From Patellaria atrata CBS 101060 (lineage: Eukaryota; Ascomycota; Dothideomycetes; Patellariales; Patellariaceae): DNA of 64,000 nucleotides. Positions 1-11,382 of the stretch are shown in pieces. The stretch's first letter is position 1; each line of letters begins with the position of its first letter. A program made the position numbers and the translations under genes. A model generated the notes under the pieces. That model ran no database searches, was not told where the DNA came from, and saw only the letters and a program-made list of their open reading frames with translations. The stretch is from assembly GCA_010093705.1 (NCBI GenBank), contig MU006098.1:634666-698665 (forward strand), written 5' to 3'.

Positions 1-1392
1 CATATAAATTGAAGTTTATGAAGATACCAAAATTAGCAGCTGGATCCACCTTCTAGACGCCAACCCTGCAACTGGATCAATAATGTGGGGTACGGTTCAA
101 TTGGGTGCTCTCTTCGACCACCATTGACAAATTATTGCATCAATCGGCACCGGGATAAATGAAGGAGGATGAACATCATTCTCAGATGAGATGATCAAAT
201 GCATCGATGAGACGGAGGACTGGAAAGGAAAGAGAAATTCTTAGAACGTACTGAGTAGGACTATGGCCTCGAAATAACCGAAAGAGAGCTACAACCTACC
301 TAACGACGGGAAGGATATTAAATAATCGTACCTTGTAACATACTAGCAAGATCGTCACAACTCCAGTTTATTGCCCATTCTCAACATTATCTTTTCATAA
401 TGTTCTTTTGCACTGGAACAATCCGTCGGATCTAGTTGAATCGAAACGCATCGATCAGTATGTGAAGGCGATCGCCTATACCACAAATCGCCGCGAATCC
501 CTTTAGAAAGTAAGTATACTCGTATGACCAAGCCGGCGGATATCTATATATTTGTCTAGCTCGATTTTGCCTCAGTTGCAGCATGCAGAAACTCGTAGAA
601 CTGCTCAATTAAGCCGTACAGAAAAGTTAAGATATCGAAGGCGCCAGTGTGACCTGGTTGACGCGAGCGGTAGTTCAATTCGGATTATTTAAGTGAGCAC
701 TTATACGAGAAGGGAACTCCGTACTAGGTACACCTTTGAACTTCTTCCAGAAAAGGTACCGGGTACTGTAAGCATGCAATCTCTAACCCACGTCCGGACG
801 ATTGGAGGCAGCCACTGCGGGGAGAAATGCAAAGTTAGACTTTGTAAAGAGCTGTATGCTTTCTTCATACCTTATGGCATTGTAGCCAGTCAAAATAATG
901 ATGAAGAACAGGTTCGGGAGGGTGAGGGAAAGAATCTGAGAAGTAGGAACAGGAGAAGATCTCTCTTGATCCAGGAGTCGATCGGGCCGAGCAATTATAT
1001 CTTTTCAGTTTGGCATGCTGAATAAGCCTCGAATTCCGCTCCGGGTGCCAAGCCCGCTTTCGTTATTCCCGCCATGAATGAAATTGAACAACACTCCTTC
1101 AAGACACCAGTTCTCGATTCTCATTAAGATGCCTTTCTTCTCCAACTTCCAGATTACTCTCGTTCAAAGCTTCCTCATTTTCCTTTTCTGAGTTTCTAGA
1201 TATTCCCCAGATATGCATTGAAATATAAAATGGAGAAGGCTGGCCCCCAACGGTCTAGAACTTGATGGTACGTACAGTATGTACTTGTAAGGTTTGGACG
1301 CGGGGAGCCTCAGCTTCCATTAGGTTGATCCGTTTCTCTTCAACGAACCGAGATAGACCTTATTAAACACTCAAAATTGAACAACATATCCC
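1..1392. other. gene-free 5' stretch
   Basis: I see no supported gene here. Open frames are short, lack homology I recognise and begin at non-ATG codons. The final few hundred bases presumably hold the promoter and 5' leader of the gene starting at 1393; a CT-rich patch lies around 1130-1200. Confidence 0.5.
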
Positions 1393-3159
1393 ATGTCTTT
1401 TGGATTCGGTGTTGGGGACATTGTCACTTGCAGCCGGTTAGCTGTCAAGACATACGATGCTCTCAAATCTGCCCCAAGCGAGTTCGCTGACCTACGCTTG
1501 GAGATCGGAAGTCTCAATTCAACACTCAAGGCTCTTGCTGAGGAAGAGAAGTCACCAACTTCTTTGATACACCTATCTACTCCATCTCGACGTGCTGATC
1601 TTCGTATTATCATCGAGAACTGCAAAACTGGACTAGAAGCTCTTCAGAGTATAGCTTCCAAGTACCATAGCCTTGCACCCTCCGAAAAGACCAGTATAAG
1701 AGAACTATTGCGCTTTGCTGCCAAAGATAAACAGGGTCTAAGAGAAAAATTAGCAATACATACGTCCAGTTTTAACATCTTCTTGACCTCACTAACTCAC
1801 AGCTCACTGGGACGCCTGGAATTTCTGCTCAAGAACTCCCGCCAGTCTACCAATTTTGGAACTACTACACCTGGTCCATATCCTTCTTACCCTTTATTTC
1901 GTCAGATCAATACGAATGTAAGTGCAAACGCAGTTCCTCATGCAAGTCCGAATACAGGGATCTGGTCTTCCATTGGCAGCGAGCTCGCTGCAGAGGGTAT
2001 CACAGATGAACATGCAACAAGATTTCAGGAGGAGATCAAAAGCTATATGCGACATCTCGTACGAGGTGAGGTACCTTTTTGGACATCGCGACCGGCAAAG
2101 GGAAGCGCACCCTCATACCCCACAGGGTCTCTATTTGGCAACCAACCGCAGTCAAATCCGTCACAACCAACATCCCCTGGGCATGGATCTGGATCATTGC
2201 CTTCACCTTTTGGAGGACAACCTGTACAAGGACAAGGCCCACCGTCTTATCCTGGGAGGACATCCGATCCACCACCATCACATTATCCTCAAGAATATTC
2301 CCTGCCACCATCGAATTATCCCCAGGAATATAAGCCCCCACATCGAGGTTCTTCGCTGTACACACAAAGGGCTTACACTGCCACTGTAGAAGAGAAGCTT
2401 CTTCAACGACTTGCCGCTGAAGAAACCAAGAAGAAATCTATCACTCGACAGCTGAGCACGCCAGAGAAAGTGGCCGAAAAACATGAGGTAACGCGAGGAA
2501 AGAAGTCAAGTGCGGTCGACAAGATATCCAGTGTTCTGGACCAAATCTTTGAAATCGAGATCGAGTCACCGGCTGAAGCCGACGCGGAATCAGAGCTTTC
2601 AGCCGAGCCCGAGCCCGCACCGAAACCTCTGAACCCTCCTAGCTACCAGCCACCCCCTAATTACCAGCCATCTCCTATTTACCAGCGCCCCCCTAACTAC
2701 CAGCACCCTCCACTCCCCATCATAGTACCACCACCGCCTCCACCACCGTCACCACCCCAGCGCCCCACAGACCCAGCACAAACGCAGGCAGCGCGCAGAA
2801 TGCTACGGGCGCTAAGGGCCAAACGTCAACACACCCTTTCTTACGATCCTAAGTCTCCCTCAATCACATCCCTCGACGTCGAAGCATCCCAGATCATCCA
2901 ATGGCTCAAGACCGTGGGGGAAACGGTTCCAATGGTCTCCGTGTGGCTGTGGCCCTCGTGCGATGCCTGCGACCTGCCAATCGTCAATGTGTACTTCCAC
3001 TGTCGCACGTGTCAATTGGATGACTGGGACGTGTGCGAGACCTGCTACGAGCAGGGGAAGCGCTGTCTGGACGCGAGACATCGGCTTCAGGAGAGGGATG
3101 CGGCGTATATCGATATGAGTACGAGAGCGTCTAGGGCTAGTGCGTCAAACGCGATATGA
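1393..3159 (+). CDS. STAND-type N-terminal domain protein with C-terminal ZZ zinc finger
   Basis: A single-exon gene of 588 residues. Residues 1-150 (opening MSFGFGVGDIVTCSRLAVKTY) look like the helical N-terminal domain found at the front of fungal STAND/NLR-like proteins, but no NACHT or NB-ARC domain follows. Residues about 230-490 are proline-, serine- and tyrosine-rich and disordered, with YQP-type repeats encoded by imperfect tandem copies near 2641-2710. From Cys523 there is a ZZ-type zinc finger: CDAC, then CRTC, then CETC with a downstream His. ZZ fingers bind protein partners or N-terminal peptides; the role here is inferred only. The ATG at 1393 is the natural start because the domain begins at once. 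Family assignment is confident for the finger, moderate for the N-terminal domain. Confidence 0.85.
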   Translation: MSFGFGVGDIVTCSRLAVKTYDALKSAPSEFADLRLEIGSLNSTLKALAEEEKSPTSLIHLSTPSRRADLRIIIENCKTGLEALQSIASKYHSLAPSEKTSIRELLRFAAKDKQGLREKLAIHTSSFNIFLTSLTHSSLGRLEFLLKNSRQSTNFGTTTPGPYPSYPLFRQINTNVSANAVPHASPNTGIWSSIGSELAAEGITDEHATRFQEEIKSYMRHLVRGEVPFWTSRPAKGSAPSYPTGSLFGNQPQSNPSQPTSPGHGSGSLPSPFGGQPVQGQGPPSYPGRTSDPPPSHYPQEYSLPPSNYPQEYKPPHRGSSLYTQRAYTATVEEKLLQRLAAEETKKKSITRQLSTPEKVAEKHEVTRGKKSSAVDKISSVLDQIFEIEIESPAEADAESELSAEPEPAPKPLNPPSYQPPPNYQPSPIYQRPPNYQHPPLPIIVPPPPPPPSPPQRPTDPAQTQAARRMLRALRAKRQHTLSYDPKSPSITSLDVEASQIIQWLKTVGETVPMVSVWLWPSCDACDLPIVNVYFHCRTCQLDDWDVCETCYEQGKRCLDARHRLQERDAAYIDMSTRASRASASNAI

Positions 3160-4636
3160 GGAGTCGGTACGCAGTCGGTATGTTTATGACGGGGGAAGGG
3201 ATGATGCAAGTATTTCTTGATTTTCCTGGTTGACGCTTTTCGGTAGCTGTATGTTAGTTGTACTCTCTCGCACATGGGTTCGTGATTTACAAGGAAGCTC
3301 GTGTCTTAACACTTATACGATAAGTTAAGGGTGGCCTCGCAAAAACGAGGTCCGTCCCATTGGGGTGTAACGACTGCAAGGATGGTAATAAATTACTAGA
3401 AACGATAATTCCATCTTTTTACCTATCATATCAGTCAGTCCTTTGACCTACCTACTACCCATCCCCATCCCCCACCAAATTTCACATCTTACCAGGAGCC
3501 CACAATCCAGCAACCCCTTAAACACCACTCCCATAAGCCTCGCAAAAAAAAAGAAAGAAATGAAATGAAGAGCAAAAAAAGACAAAAGCAAAGAACAAAG
3601 AGCAAATAAACTACGCTAGATTCCGAACTAAGCGAGGTTACGTCACGCCGGCCCGAGCCTTCTTTCAAAATTTGGAGCTTTGGAAATGGAGCTGCCCCGA
3701 GACATTTTGCATCCGGTCACTGTGTGTATACTGTGAATATGTGAACCTGCGTATTTACAAGTACAAGAAGTCACCGACTGTTACCCTCCTCCCAGAACCA
3801 GAAACTAACAGGTCCGATACCTCATCCCTACCGGTGCAAGTCCGCCATCAATCCTCGCATAATCAATTTGGTAGAACATCACTCAACATACCCCCTCTCA
3901 TCCCCCTTTTCCCCCACAACCACAATAATCATATCTTACCCTATCCAACCCGACACGACTGAGCCCAGCGGCCCAGCGGCCCAGCGGCCCACAAACCACA
4001 AACCACAAACCACAAACCACAAACCACAAACCACAAACCACAAACCACAAACCACATCACCAAAGAACGCAAAACCCTCAAACCCTCAAAAGCAGCACCG
4101 AACACCGAATTCCAAGTCCCAAGCCTCAAGCTCCCCTTTCAACTATCTAAAACCGCAGGCTGAGGAATAGCGCGGTGTTTCGCACCCTATTCACCATCCA
4201 TCAGATGTTAAACCGGTAGAAAGTTATAAGGGGGTTTAATAGAGCAGCATCTCCAAGGTTCGCTATTATCGTAAACGAAAACGAGGAAAAAAAAAAATCC
4301 AGACTGATGTGTCCTCTCGTGATGTTCTCGTCCTCGTCGATTTCGACCTCTCCACGATGATGATTGCACGTTGCTTAGGGGTAACACTGCCTTGGGAACA
4401 ATACGACGCTTCCCCGGGAATGATACAGCACCGCAGCATCGAAGGTCAGGTCAGTCTCTCTATCAGACTTATCACAAGAGTAAGGGATGAATTAACTCAT
4501 ATTGTAGAGGGAAGACGAAGCGCAACACAGTCGAGGTAAAGATTTGATTCTCATAATAGCTACTTCAGTGCCCCTAAGCCGCATGGTTGAGCAGCGGCTC
4601 CTATGTTGAATACTTCATAACAAAAGAGAATCAGCA
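3160..4636. other. intergenic stretch with short tandem repeats
   Basis: No convincing gene. The stretch contains A-rich runs around 3545-3610, a CT-rich patch near 3890-3930, and the two tandem repeats listed separately at 3961-4056. Confidence 0.5.
3961..4056 (+). repeat. adjacent 9-bp and 7-bp microsatellites
   Basis: Three to four copies of a 9-bp unit (GCCCAGCGG) at about 3963-3990 run directly into about nine copies of a 7-bp unit (CACAAAC) ending near 4056. The arrays are almost perfect, which suggests recent slippage. Confidence 0.9.
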
Positions 4637-5503
4637 TTAAAATCCGCCCGATATCCCATCGCCTTGTTTCAGACCATTACCTTCGTCGTCCCAGGTCTGG
4701 ATAGGGATGAGTGAGCTGTTACTCCTGTTCAATGTCAGCAGGTGTTCGTGGAAAGAGGACCTGTCATGACCAACCTCGGCGTCCTTAACGTCCAAGGAGT
4801 TTATATTGGCCACAATCCACAGCACGAGTCGAGGTACCAGTACGCCAATGACGACTCTAACAACGAACGCTGGTACACCAAGAGTTCCCAACGCCGTCTT
4901 TACAACCTCGTAAATTGCATCGGCAATATTCTGTCCAGACTGAGCGTTGTAGTCAGCCGCCCAAGCTTTGATGTTCACTTGGGTGGCGCGAGGTAGCAGG
5001 TTCCAAACGGCGACGGCGATGTCGTGGAGGCTAGGAAGCTGCTTCCAGGTTGTGACATTGCCGTGGATGTCCAAGATGGGCCAGCCCACATCCTGGAAGA
5101 AGAAGGTTGCAGAACTTTGGTGAAATGGTTTGTACCCATTGTATGTGTGCATGTCAAAGTAGTCGGTCATCCATGCCAAGTTTTCTGTGTCGGTAGGCCA
5201 GGTCCAGTCTGTGTCGGTAGCATCATTGGCAGTGGAGGAGTAACTATCGGCGGCTGCTCTCCTCGAACCGGCCGATAAATGACTGTCTAAATTGGACCCT
5301 TGACCAGCTTTGAAGCTCGATGTCGCCTTATCGCCTGATAAAAATAGTTATGACAGGGTAAATTTGAACGAAAGCCAGTTCACTTACCGATGAATCCTGG
5401 GAAAATTTTTCCAATAATATGCAACTCTATGGTGAAAGCAATCAGTATGGTACCACGCCATGGAATTATTTAAGAGTAGTGGTTTACTTGCTGAGTCTGA
5501 CAT
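4637..5503 (-). CDS. unrecognised 250-residue protein with a C-terminal hydrophobic segment
   Basis: Spliced on the minus strand as exons 5503-5488, 5426-5388 and 5334-4637, giving 753 coding bases. The first exon has only 16 bases and the second 39; both introns (61 and 53 bp) have GTAA donors and AG acceptors, and the frame closes exactly. The protein starts MSDSAKLHIIGKIFPGFIGD, continues through a Ser/Thr/Asp-rich stretch, an aromatic part (WTWPTDTENLAWMTDYFD), and then a strongly hydrophobic segment near residues 175-200 (VVRVVIGVLVPRLVLWIVA) that could span a membrane. I do not recognise the family. The gene structure is well supported by phase and splice signals; the function is unknown. 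Confidence 0.65.
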
Positions 5504-8500
5504 AGTTACAGTGAGACAAATGGTTCTTAACTACTGGAAAGTTCTCGAAGAGGTCGATTATATGGGGAACGAGTTGAGAGAGCCATCCTAAGAAGCGCGA
5601 AAACGATGGCGAAATATATAGACAAGTGCTGGAAATCTGCGCATCCATTACCACGCAAATCATCTGCTCCTAGGAGTAATTGCTTTATTAAATTACAGCA
5701 TTAAACTTTCTCGTCTAAGTGAAGCTGTAGGTGAATCCTTAGCATGAGTGCATGCGGTATGTGAAAGAGGCGTCCAAATGCAGAGTGAAAGTATAAAGTT
5801 CCGCGAGCAAGTGAGGAGGAGGGATTGAGTGGAAGGCATGATTGAAGAAAGGTAGAAAGGGGAGAGAAGCGAAACTTGCTCATACAGAGCTGCAGCAAAA
5901 TCGCTGGCTTCCGTGCTCTGATAAAGCCGGGTAAGGGAATTGAAAGGATAAAGAGTGGAGAAGATACTTAAACGGTGCAGATCGAGACTTCGAGCGGTTG
6001 AAGTATCCTGATTACATATTTATCGAGTGCTTGATGCATTGCCTACTTTTGTCCGATGCGTCGAACCTTCCACACTTCTTACGCCCGACTAACCCAGGAG
6101 GCCATCACGCCGTGTTACACTATACGCATAACTCCTTTATCAAGAGAGAAAGCTCAAGAATGCCCCAATCTTCGGTCCGCTGTCGAAAGGCTTGATGAGT
6201 CTCTTCAGAGATGAATACGTGTCAGCTGGGCAAGGACCAGAACCATTATTCTCAATCCAGTCAGAGTTGAGCCAAACGACCGGAAGCTTGTACCGAAGAT
6301 ATGTGAACCAATTCTTCTACTGTGAGAGCTTTGGTGCCATGGGCTCATAAAAATCATCAGTGAGGATTTATCGTACTGAGTTCATTATTAGATAACGTAC
6401 GCGGCTGGGAATGAGGACAGCTCCATAAAGACCGATGAGATACATTGATATCCTAGCGTATCCCAGGTCACAAAAAGAACTGGTCCCATTTGATTTGGGT
6501 CTGCTTCCATGCTTTCTTCCTCTGGGGATGCGCAGACTGTGCATTGGAAAAGACTTCTTTCATACACGAAAGAGGAAAGAAAGGTCAAAACAGATCGTAC
6601 CCACACATTTGCAGAACCTTTTGGGGCTGTGTGAAATGAAAAGAGATGCCGAGTGCTTATGAATCCTAGTGGAGGGAATGAATAATTGAATGAAAATGAG
6701 ACGCTTGTATAGACCTTGCCTATGCACTGCTGATGCTTGACTTTGCACTGCTCTGGAACACACGCAGACCCGTGCGGCATTTTTTGTTCAATCATGTCTT
6801 TTCTCAAACCCATACTTGCCGGCCAACCGGGCGAAAATCGTGCAGTTCTGATGGTTGTCGTTCGGGACAAGTAAAGTGGTGCTGTAGGGATTTGCCATTC
6901 GGCGGCCTATTCGCAGAGTCAAGGAGTTCAAAGTGTCCACCATGTCGATATTGCCAGCATGAAGTATAAGAGCCGGGAGCAAGATCGAAATGTCTTACAG
7001 GCCCGGTGAAGGACCTTTGAGTTGGGAGATGTGTGTGGTGATACAAAGCTTGGCCTCCTTCAGCTGTTATCAAGATTTCCTTGTCAGCGCAATTACTCTT
7101 AAAGAGTTGAATTGAGAGGGGTTAAGGTAGCCGCATCTTCGAAGTCCAAAATCAAAGTCAAAGTCAAAGTCTAGGAGGCTACAGATGAGGTGAACTCAGA
7201 TGAAAGTCATCGTCCCCCTCCGACGTCATCACGATGGTTGTGTGCGCCTTCCCAAAGGGTAACACTTCCATTACCTACACCTTCCCTCTCCGTCTCTAAG
7301 AAAACGTCAGTATTTCCCGTCATCTCACTTGCAAAATGACTTCCTATCATAACCACCTCACTAAGCAACCTCAACGTCTTTGGGTTGATGTTTTGGGAAC
7401 CCAAGGATTCCTTTGATAGTGCTACCCTTTTGAGAGGCGCCCCCTTTTGACTGGCTGACTCGAAGATTTTTCGGAATCTTGAAACAATTGTCACCACGAG
7501 TCAAGGCATCAGACGAACCATTCCCTGATTTCTCCCACTACTACTCTAAGACTGGTATGTGATGCAGAACGGTGACGAACTGAGAACGACATGGAGTTCG
7601 ACGATGTTGAAGTCGGCTCAAGGGGTTGCTGATCGGTGATGCTAGTGCGCTTTCCCCCTTGGCGAAGGGACCCCTCAGTCTCCTCGAACCTGTTTGCAAA
7701 TCTCTTCTATCAACCAACCAAGAGTCCCGTGAGGAAGGAGGAAAGTGGCAATCTTATCAATGACCCGACCGGCCGCTAATCCTAGGTACGGGCCGAGGAG
7801 AGTTAAGCAGAGGCGGTAGCCTGCGAGTCGTCGTTTCAGCAAAGAATTGACGAACAGGAGGAGGCTTGTGCCTCTTTTGGTGAGTGCTTGTCATGGTCTT
7901 GTGCATGTGCCCCAGTGCCCCCCAGTGCCCGATGCAGCATGAGACACGGAGCGATGAGTTGTCATTGCATACCCGTGGTGGATATGTAAGGTACCATCAA
8001 CACATCTAACAACTTTATAAGGACGGCGTCGACCTTCTGAGCATCTGTTCCTGTATCATCTCTTTTGTCAACTTCGCCTTCACGTATAAGTCATAATGAT
8101 ACATGGAAAAAGACGCTGAAAACGAGACGGCGGCGGGCCCTGCGATGACACCCACACCTCAGGAGCTGCAACACGGTGAAATGCCACCACTAGCGCCCCC
8201 TCGTCAGCGAACAGAAACCTGATCACATGGACTCTTTTTGGCCCGAATTCGGACGCCATGCCAGGCCCGACTGCGAGTTTCTGGTAGTCTAACAAGTAAC
8301 AAGAGTAAGAACAGGCTCTGACAGTCTATTTGCTGCCACCTTGACTTCCAATCCAACCCACCATGAATCCGAATCACGATTCCATTGGCCGCCAACATCC
8401 GAGAGCTCACTTTGGAAGGAGCGAGGTGCCCCTGTTCCGTCTCGAGCGCATGCCTTTCCTAGTGCTGCTTTTGTAAGGGAGTTCTAGCCAAGATCGGACT

Positions 8501-8532
8501 GACACAACCCCTCCAAAGCCTACCCACCCACT

Positions 8533-8566
<34 letters not shown>

Positions 8567-8843
8567 CTCCCCGTAAAGCCCGTCGCATCTCCTCATGTGC
8601 CTGACTCTCGCACAGCCGCAGGACGTCATGCTGGCCAGAGTTAAAACACGCGGGTCGCGCTCGGGATGCCGTCGTGTCACTTATCTGCTTCCTTATCGCC
8701 TGTCACATGCCTTCCTGCCATCACTTCCATCTGCTCTCTTCGCGACTATCCGTACGAGGGAGATGTACTAGCTACTACTAACTTCCTGTTATACCCCAAA
8801 TGCCCGGATTTCCCTCTTCCGCCTTGTACTCTTTACCGGCGCT
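5504..8843. other. 3.3 kb gene-free stretch
   Basis: Several short open frames occur on both strands but none has recognisable content, consistent splice signals or a good ATG context. Short direct repeats are present (AAAGTC units near 7146-7172, CCCCAGTGCC units near 7910-7932) and a poly-C run at 8534-8563. Confidence 0.45.
8534..8563 (+). repeat. 30-base poly-C homopolymer
   Basis: Thirty consecutive C residues followed by CTCCCTCCCC. This is the longest homopolymer I saw in the window, about 280 bp upstream of the next ATG. Length may be unreliable in the assembly. Confidence 0.95.
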
Positions 8844-9857
8844 ATGTGCTGGTTATGGCCCTCGTTCGGAAAATCCGAAGAGAAGAAAAAGAAGAAAGCC
8901 TCTACCGTACCCGGAAAGCAGAAGAAAGATGAACGGAAACAAGACAGCGAAAGGCGCACAAGTCGTGCTCATCGGTCTCGCGATCCCGATAGACCATCCC
9001 GGCGTAGATCGGTCTCTCGCGACAACAGCAATCGCAAATTCTACAACCTCGACACCAGAACTCCAGCCCACCAGCCAGCGCAACCAGAACCTCTTGCGCC
9101 GGAAACCCCGCGCAGCTCGAGACGCAAGAACAAGACGTCCCGCGAAACCGACTCCCCGTGCAGTCCCAAGTCAAAGCCATCCACCGAAAGAAGCCCACCT
9201 CGCAAACTAACCCAGAAACCCTCCCGTCCACCACCTTCGCGCGCCTCCCCCAAGAAAGATCCGTCCAAGCGCTACGCGCGCCACTACCAGAGCCCCTACC
9301 TCCACCCCTCCCACTCCTCCAGCTCCGGCGAAGCACTCCTAAACCCGCGCCCAGACCGTCCCCTCCGCCACCGCCGCCAGCACCTCCAAACCCGCCCCGT
9401 GGGTCCTCTCCGCGGCGCCGGCGCAAAGCGCGATCCCGGCAACTCACCCCCCGGCACGCGCAGACGTGAGCACAGACGCCGAGACAGTGGCGCCTACACG
9501 CGCCTCGAGAGTCCCGGCGCGCCTAGGAAAGCGTCGCGGCCGGAACGGGAGCGTGGTGACCGGGAGCGTACGGAAGATGATGGGGGCCGAAGACATCACC
9601 GGGATGACTCGGCCCGGAGTAAAGACCATCGGAGCCACCGACGCAATGCGCCTAACTCCTCCGCGCGCCGCATGCCCGAGACGAGCTTTGCCGTCCGCGC
9701 TGCGACGGTGCGCGCGCTGCAGGATTTGAGAGAGGAGGCGCTGCTTAGTCCGTCGCCGCCGCCGAGGAGGAGGAGGGTCGGGTTTAGGGAGCCTTTGGAG
9801 TCTGGGGCGCGGGAAAGGACGAGAGGGGGTGTAGGGGGGACGCCGTGGTATTGTTGA
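8844..9857 (+). CDS. basic, disordered Arg/Ser/Pro-rich protein
   Basis: An uninterrupted 337-residue frame from ATG 8844. The start MCWLWPSFGKSEEKKKKK (an aromatic head followed by a Lys/Glu run) is a common style for fungal low-complexity proteins. The rest is rich in Arg, Ser, Pro and RS/RD dipeptides, with a slightly more ordered end near residues 285-335 (FAVRAATVRALQDLREEALLS, then RRRRVGFREP). GC content is much higher than in flanking DNA, so other frames are open too, including two on the minus strand; I prefer this one for its length, its real ATG and its C-terminal helix. No family is recognised. It could be RNA-binding or nuclear, but that rests on composition only. Confidence 0.55.
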   Translation: MCWLWPSFGKSEEKKKKKASTVPGKQKKDERKQDSERRTSRAHRSRDPDRPSRRRSVSRDNSNRKFYNLDTRTPAHQPAQPEPLAPETPRSSRRKNKTSRETDSPCSPKSKPSTERSPPRKLTQKPSRPPPSRASPKKDPSKRYARHYQSPYLHPSHSSSSGEALLNPRPDRPLRHRRQHLQTRPVGPLRGAGAKRDPGNSPPGTRRREHRRRDSGAYTRLESPGAPRKASRPERERGDRERTEDDGGRRHHRDDSARSKDHRSHRRNAPNSSARRMPETSFAVRAATVRALQDLREEALLSPSPPPRRRRVGFREPLESGARERTRGGVGGTPWYC

Positions 9858-11382
9858 CGGGGATGCATTTTTCGGTCGCATGGGGAGTTTTTTTTTTCTT
9901 TTTTTTTGGGTTGTTCTGGGGTTGGGGGGAGGGGGGGGAAAGGTGTCTGCATGGTAGATCGGGACGGTGTATATATGGATCTTTACTCCACTATACGGTA
10001 GTGGTACGCTTTCGGGTTCGGGATGGAATGGGCTTCTTTTTTTTTTGGTTTGGGTTCGGAGTCTTGGATGGTAATTAATGGGGACCATACAGTAAGGTAG
10101 TGATAGGTTGGATACCGGGAAATAATTCAACGGCCGACATGGTCGGATGTCACTTGTTGAACCGTCGTAGGACGTTGTTTAAATCGACCGATATCTGCCA
10201 TCTGATGGCTATATCGGGTTTAGAGCGGTTCTACGGCTGGCTGCAGAGCCGAGACAATGAGGAATAAGGTAGGTACGGCAAAAGGTTTAGACCGGCTGTG
10301 CAGCCAACCTGTGTATGATACCGTAGGAATTCTATATTAGAGTTTCCTGTCACCAAGTTCAGCATTTGGCCTTTCTTACACCCGCTAACGCCTACACCGG
10401 CGCACTGGTAGTTTCCATCCGGAACCGCCTGGATACTCTTTCGGTAGTCTGAGCATTTCGTGCGGCATGATCAGTGAATAACTCCGTATAGTCCCATCAA
10501 TTCGTGTAGTATGATCAGCTAGCACAGTCTTATCGCTTCGCACTGTACTGTACATATACATTCGGTACCTTATAATCTCACCATTTCATACCGTACAGTA
10601 CAGTTATATATTTCCATATACCCAGAGTATAGATAGTATCCATGCTACTGCCAGTCTTTGCGTGCAATAAGATCTTTCCATAACATACAGATACCGCTCA
10701 GAATACGGCGAGCCCATCCCGTCCCGTCCCATCCCATACAACTAGACTAATTAATCCTCCGCTTGTGCGGTAAGTGTACTGTATAGCGAGGACATTGGGT
10801 ACTCTGCTATTGGTATAGATGGGAAAGGTAATACTTATTCGAACTGTTGCTCGTAAACCGGTTGTAGGAGCATAGAGGACACTCTGATGTACTATGAGCG
10901 GTGAGGCTACTATATGGAGGGGAATAACGACGCTTTTTTTCGCTGTAGTATGCTCAAGACTGTCTCTAAGTGCTGGAGACTGGACCCCGAAGAATCCGTC
11001 TTGTCGGCTTGGCAGATCTGTTCTTTCCTTTCATGTTTCTGGTTTCTGACCTTGGATCCAAGATAAGAGGTTTAGCCTACTCCAGACTTTGTGGAGGATA
11101 TCAAAATAGACTCTTCCCTATCCAGTATCACTCTCGTAGTTCCGAAAGCCGGGTCAAGAGATCTTTCTAGAAGGTCGTAGAGAGCAGGAGACTGGAACGC
11201 TGCGGAGTTCTATGTTCACTGTTCCAGGGAGTGCATGTTTCGGGGTAGTTCAGCAGTTCAGTAGCGTCTTAATAACCTTGGGAGATTTTCTGCGCATTGG
11301 GAGCTCGCTCCCTGACATCCTATATTATTCCCCTGTTGACCTCTTGAGTCTGAAGGGTCCTTCAAAATCTATCGCCCTCTTT
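9858..11382. other. intergenic stretch with GTACTGTAC motifs
   Basis: No gene supported. T- and G-rich runs lie at 9890-9940, and two copies of the 9-mer GTACTGTAC/GTACAGTAC at 10545-10553 and 10593-10601. A run of CCCGTCCCATCCC units occurs near 10715-10735. Confidence 0.5.
10545..10601. repeat. GTACTGTAC motif pair (inverted)
   Basis: GTACTGTAC at 10545-10553 and its reverse complement at 10593-10601, 48 bp apart. These belong to the window-wide recurrent 9-mer described in the findings. Confidence 0.8.

Noticed and set aside
3961-4056. Telomere-like or CRISPR-like array
   Set aside because: Units are 7 and 9 bp without spacers and do not match a telomere repeat; simple microsatellites.
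6388-6870. 160-codon minus-strand frame in the 5.5-8.8 kb gap
   Set aside because: No family features, no splice support and unremarkable composition.
8902-10130. Two long minus-strand open frames (181 and 228 codons)
   Set aside because: They lie in a GC-rich island where several frames are open, have Gly/Arg- or Pro-rich mirror composition, and lack a better start or family match than the plus-strand frame.
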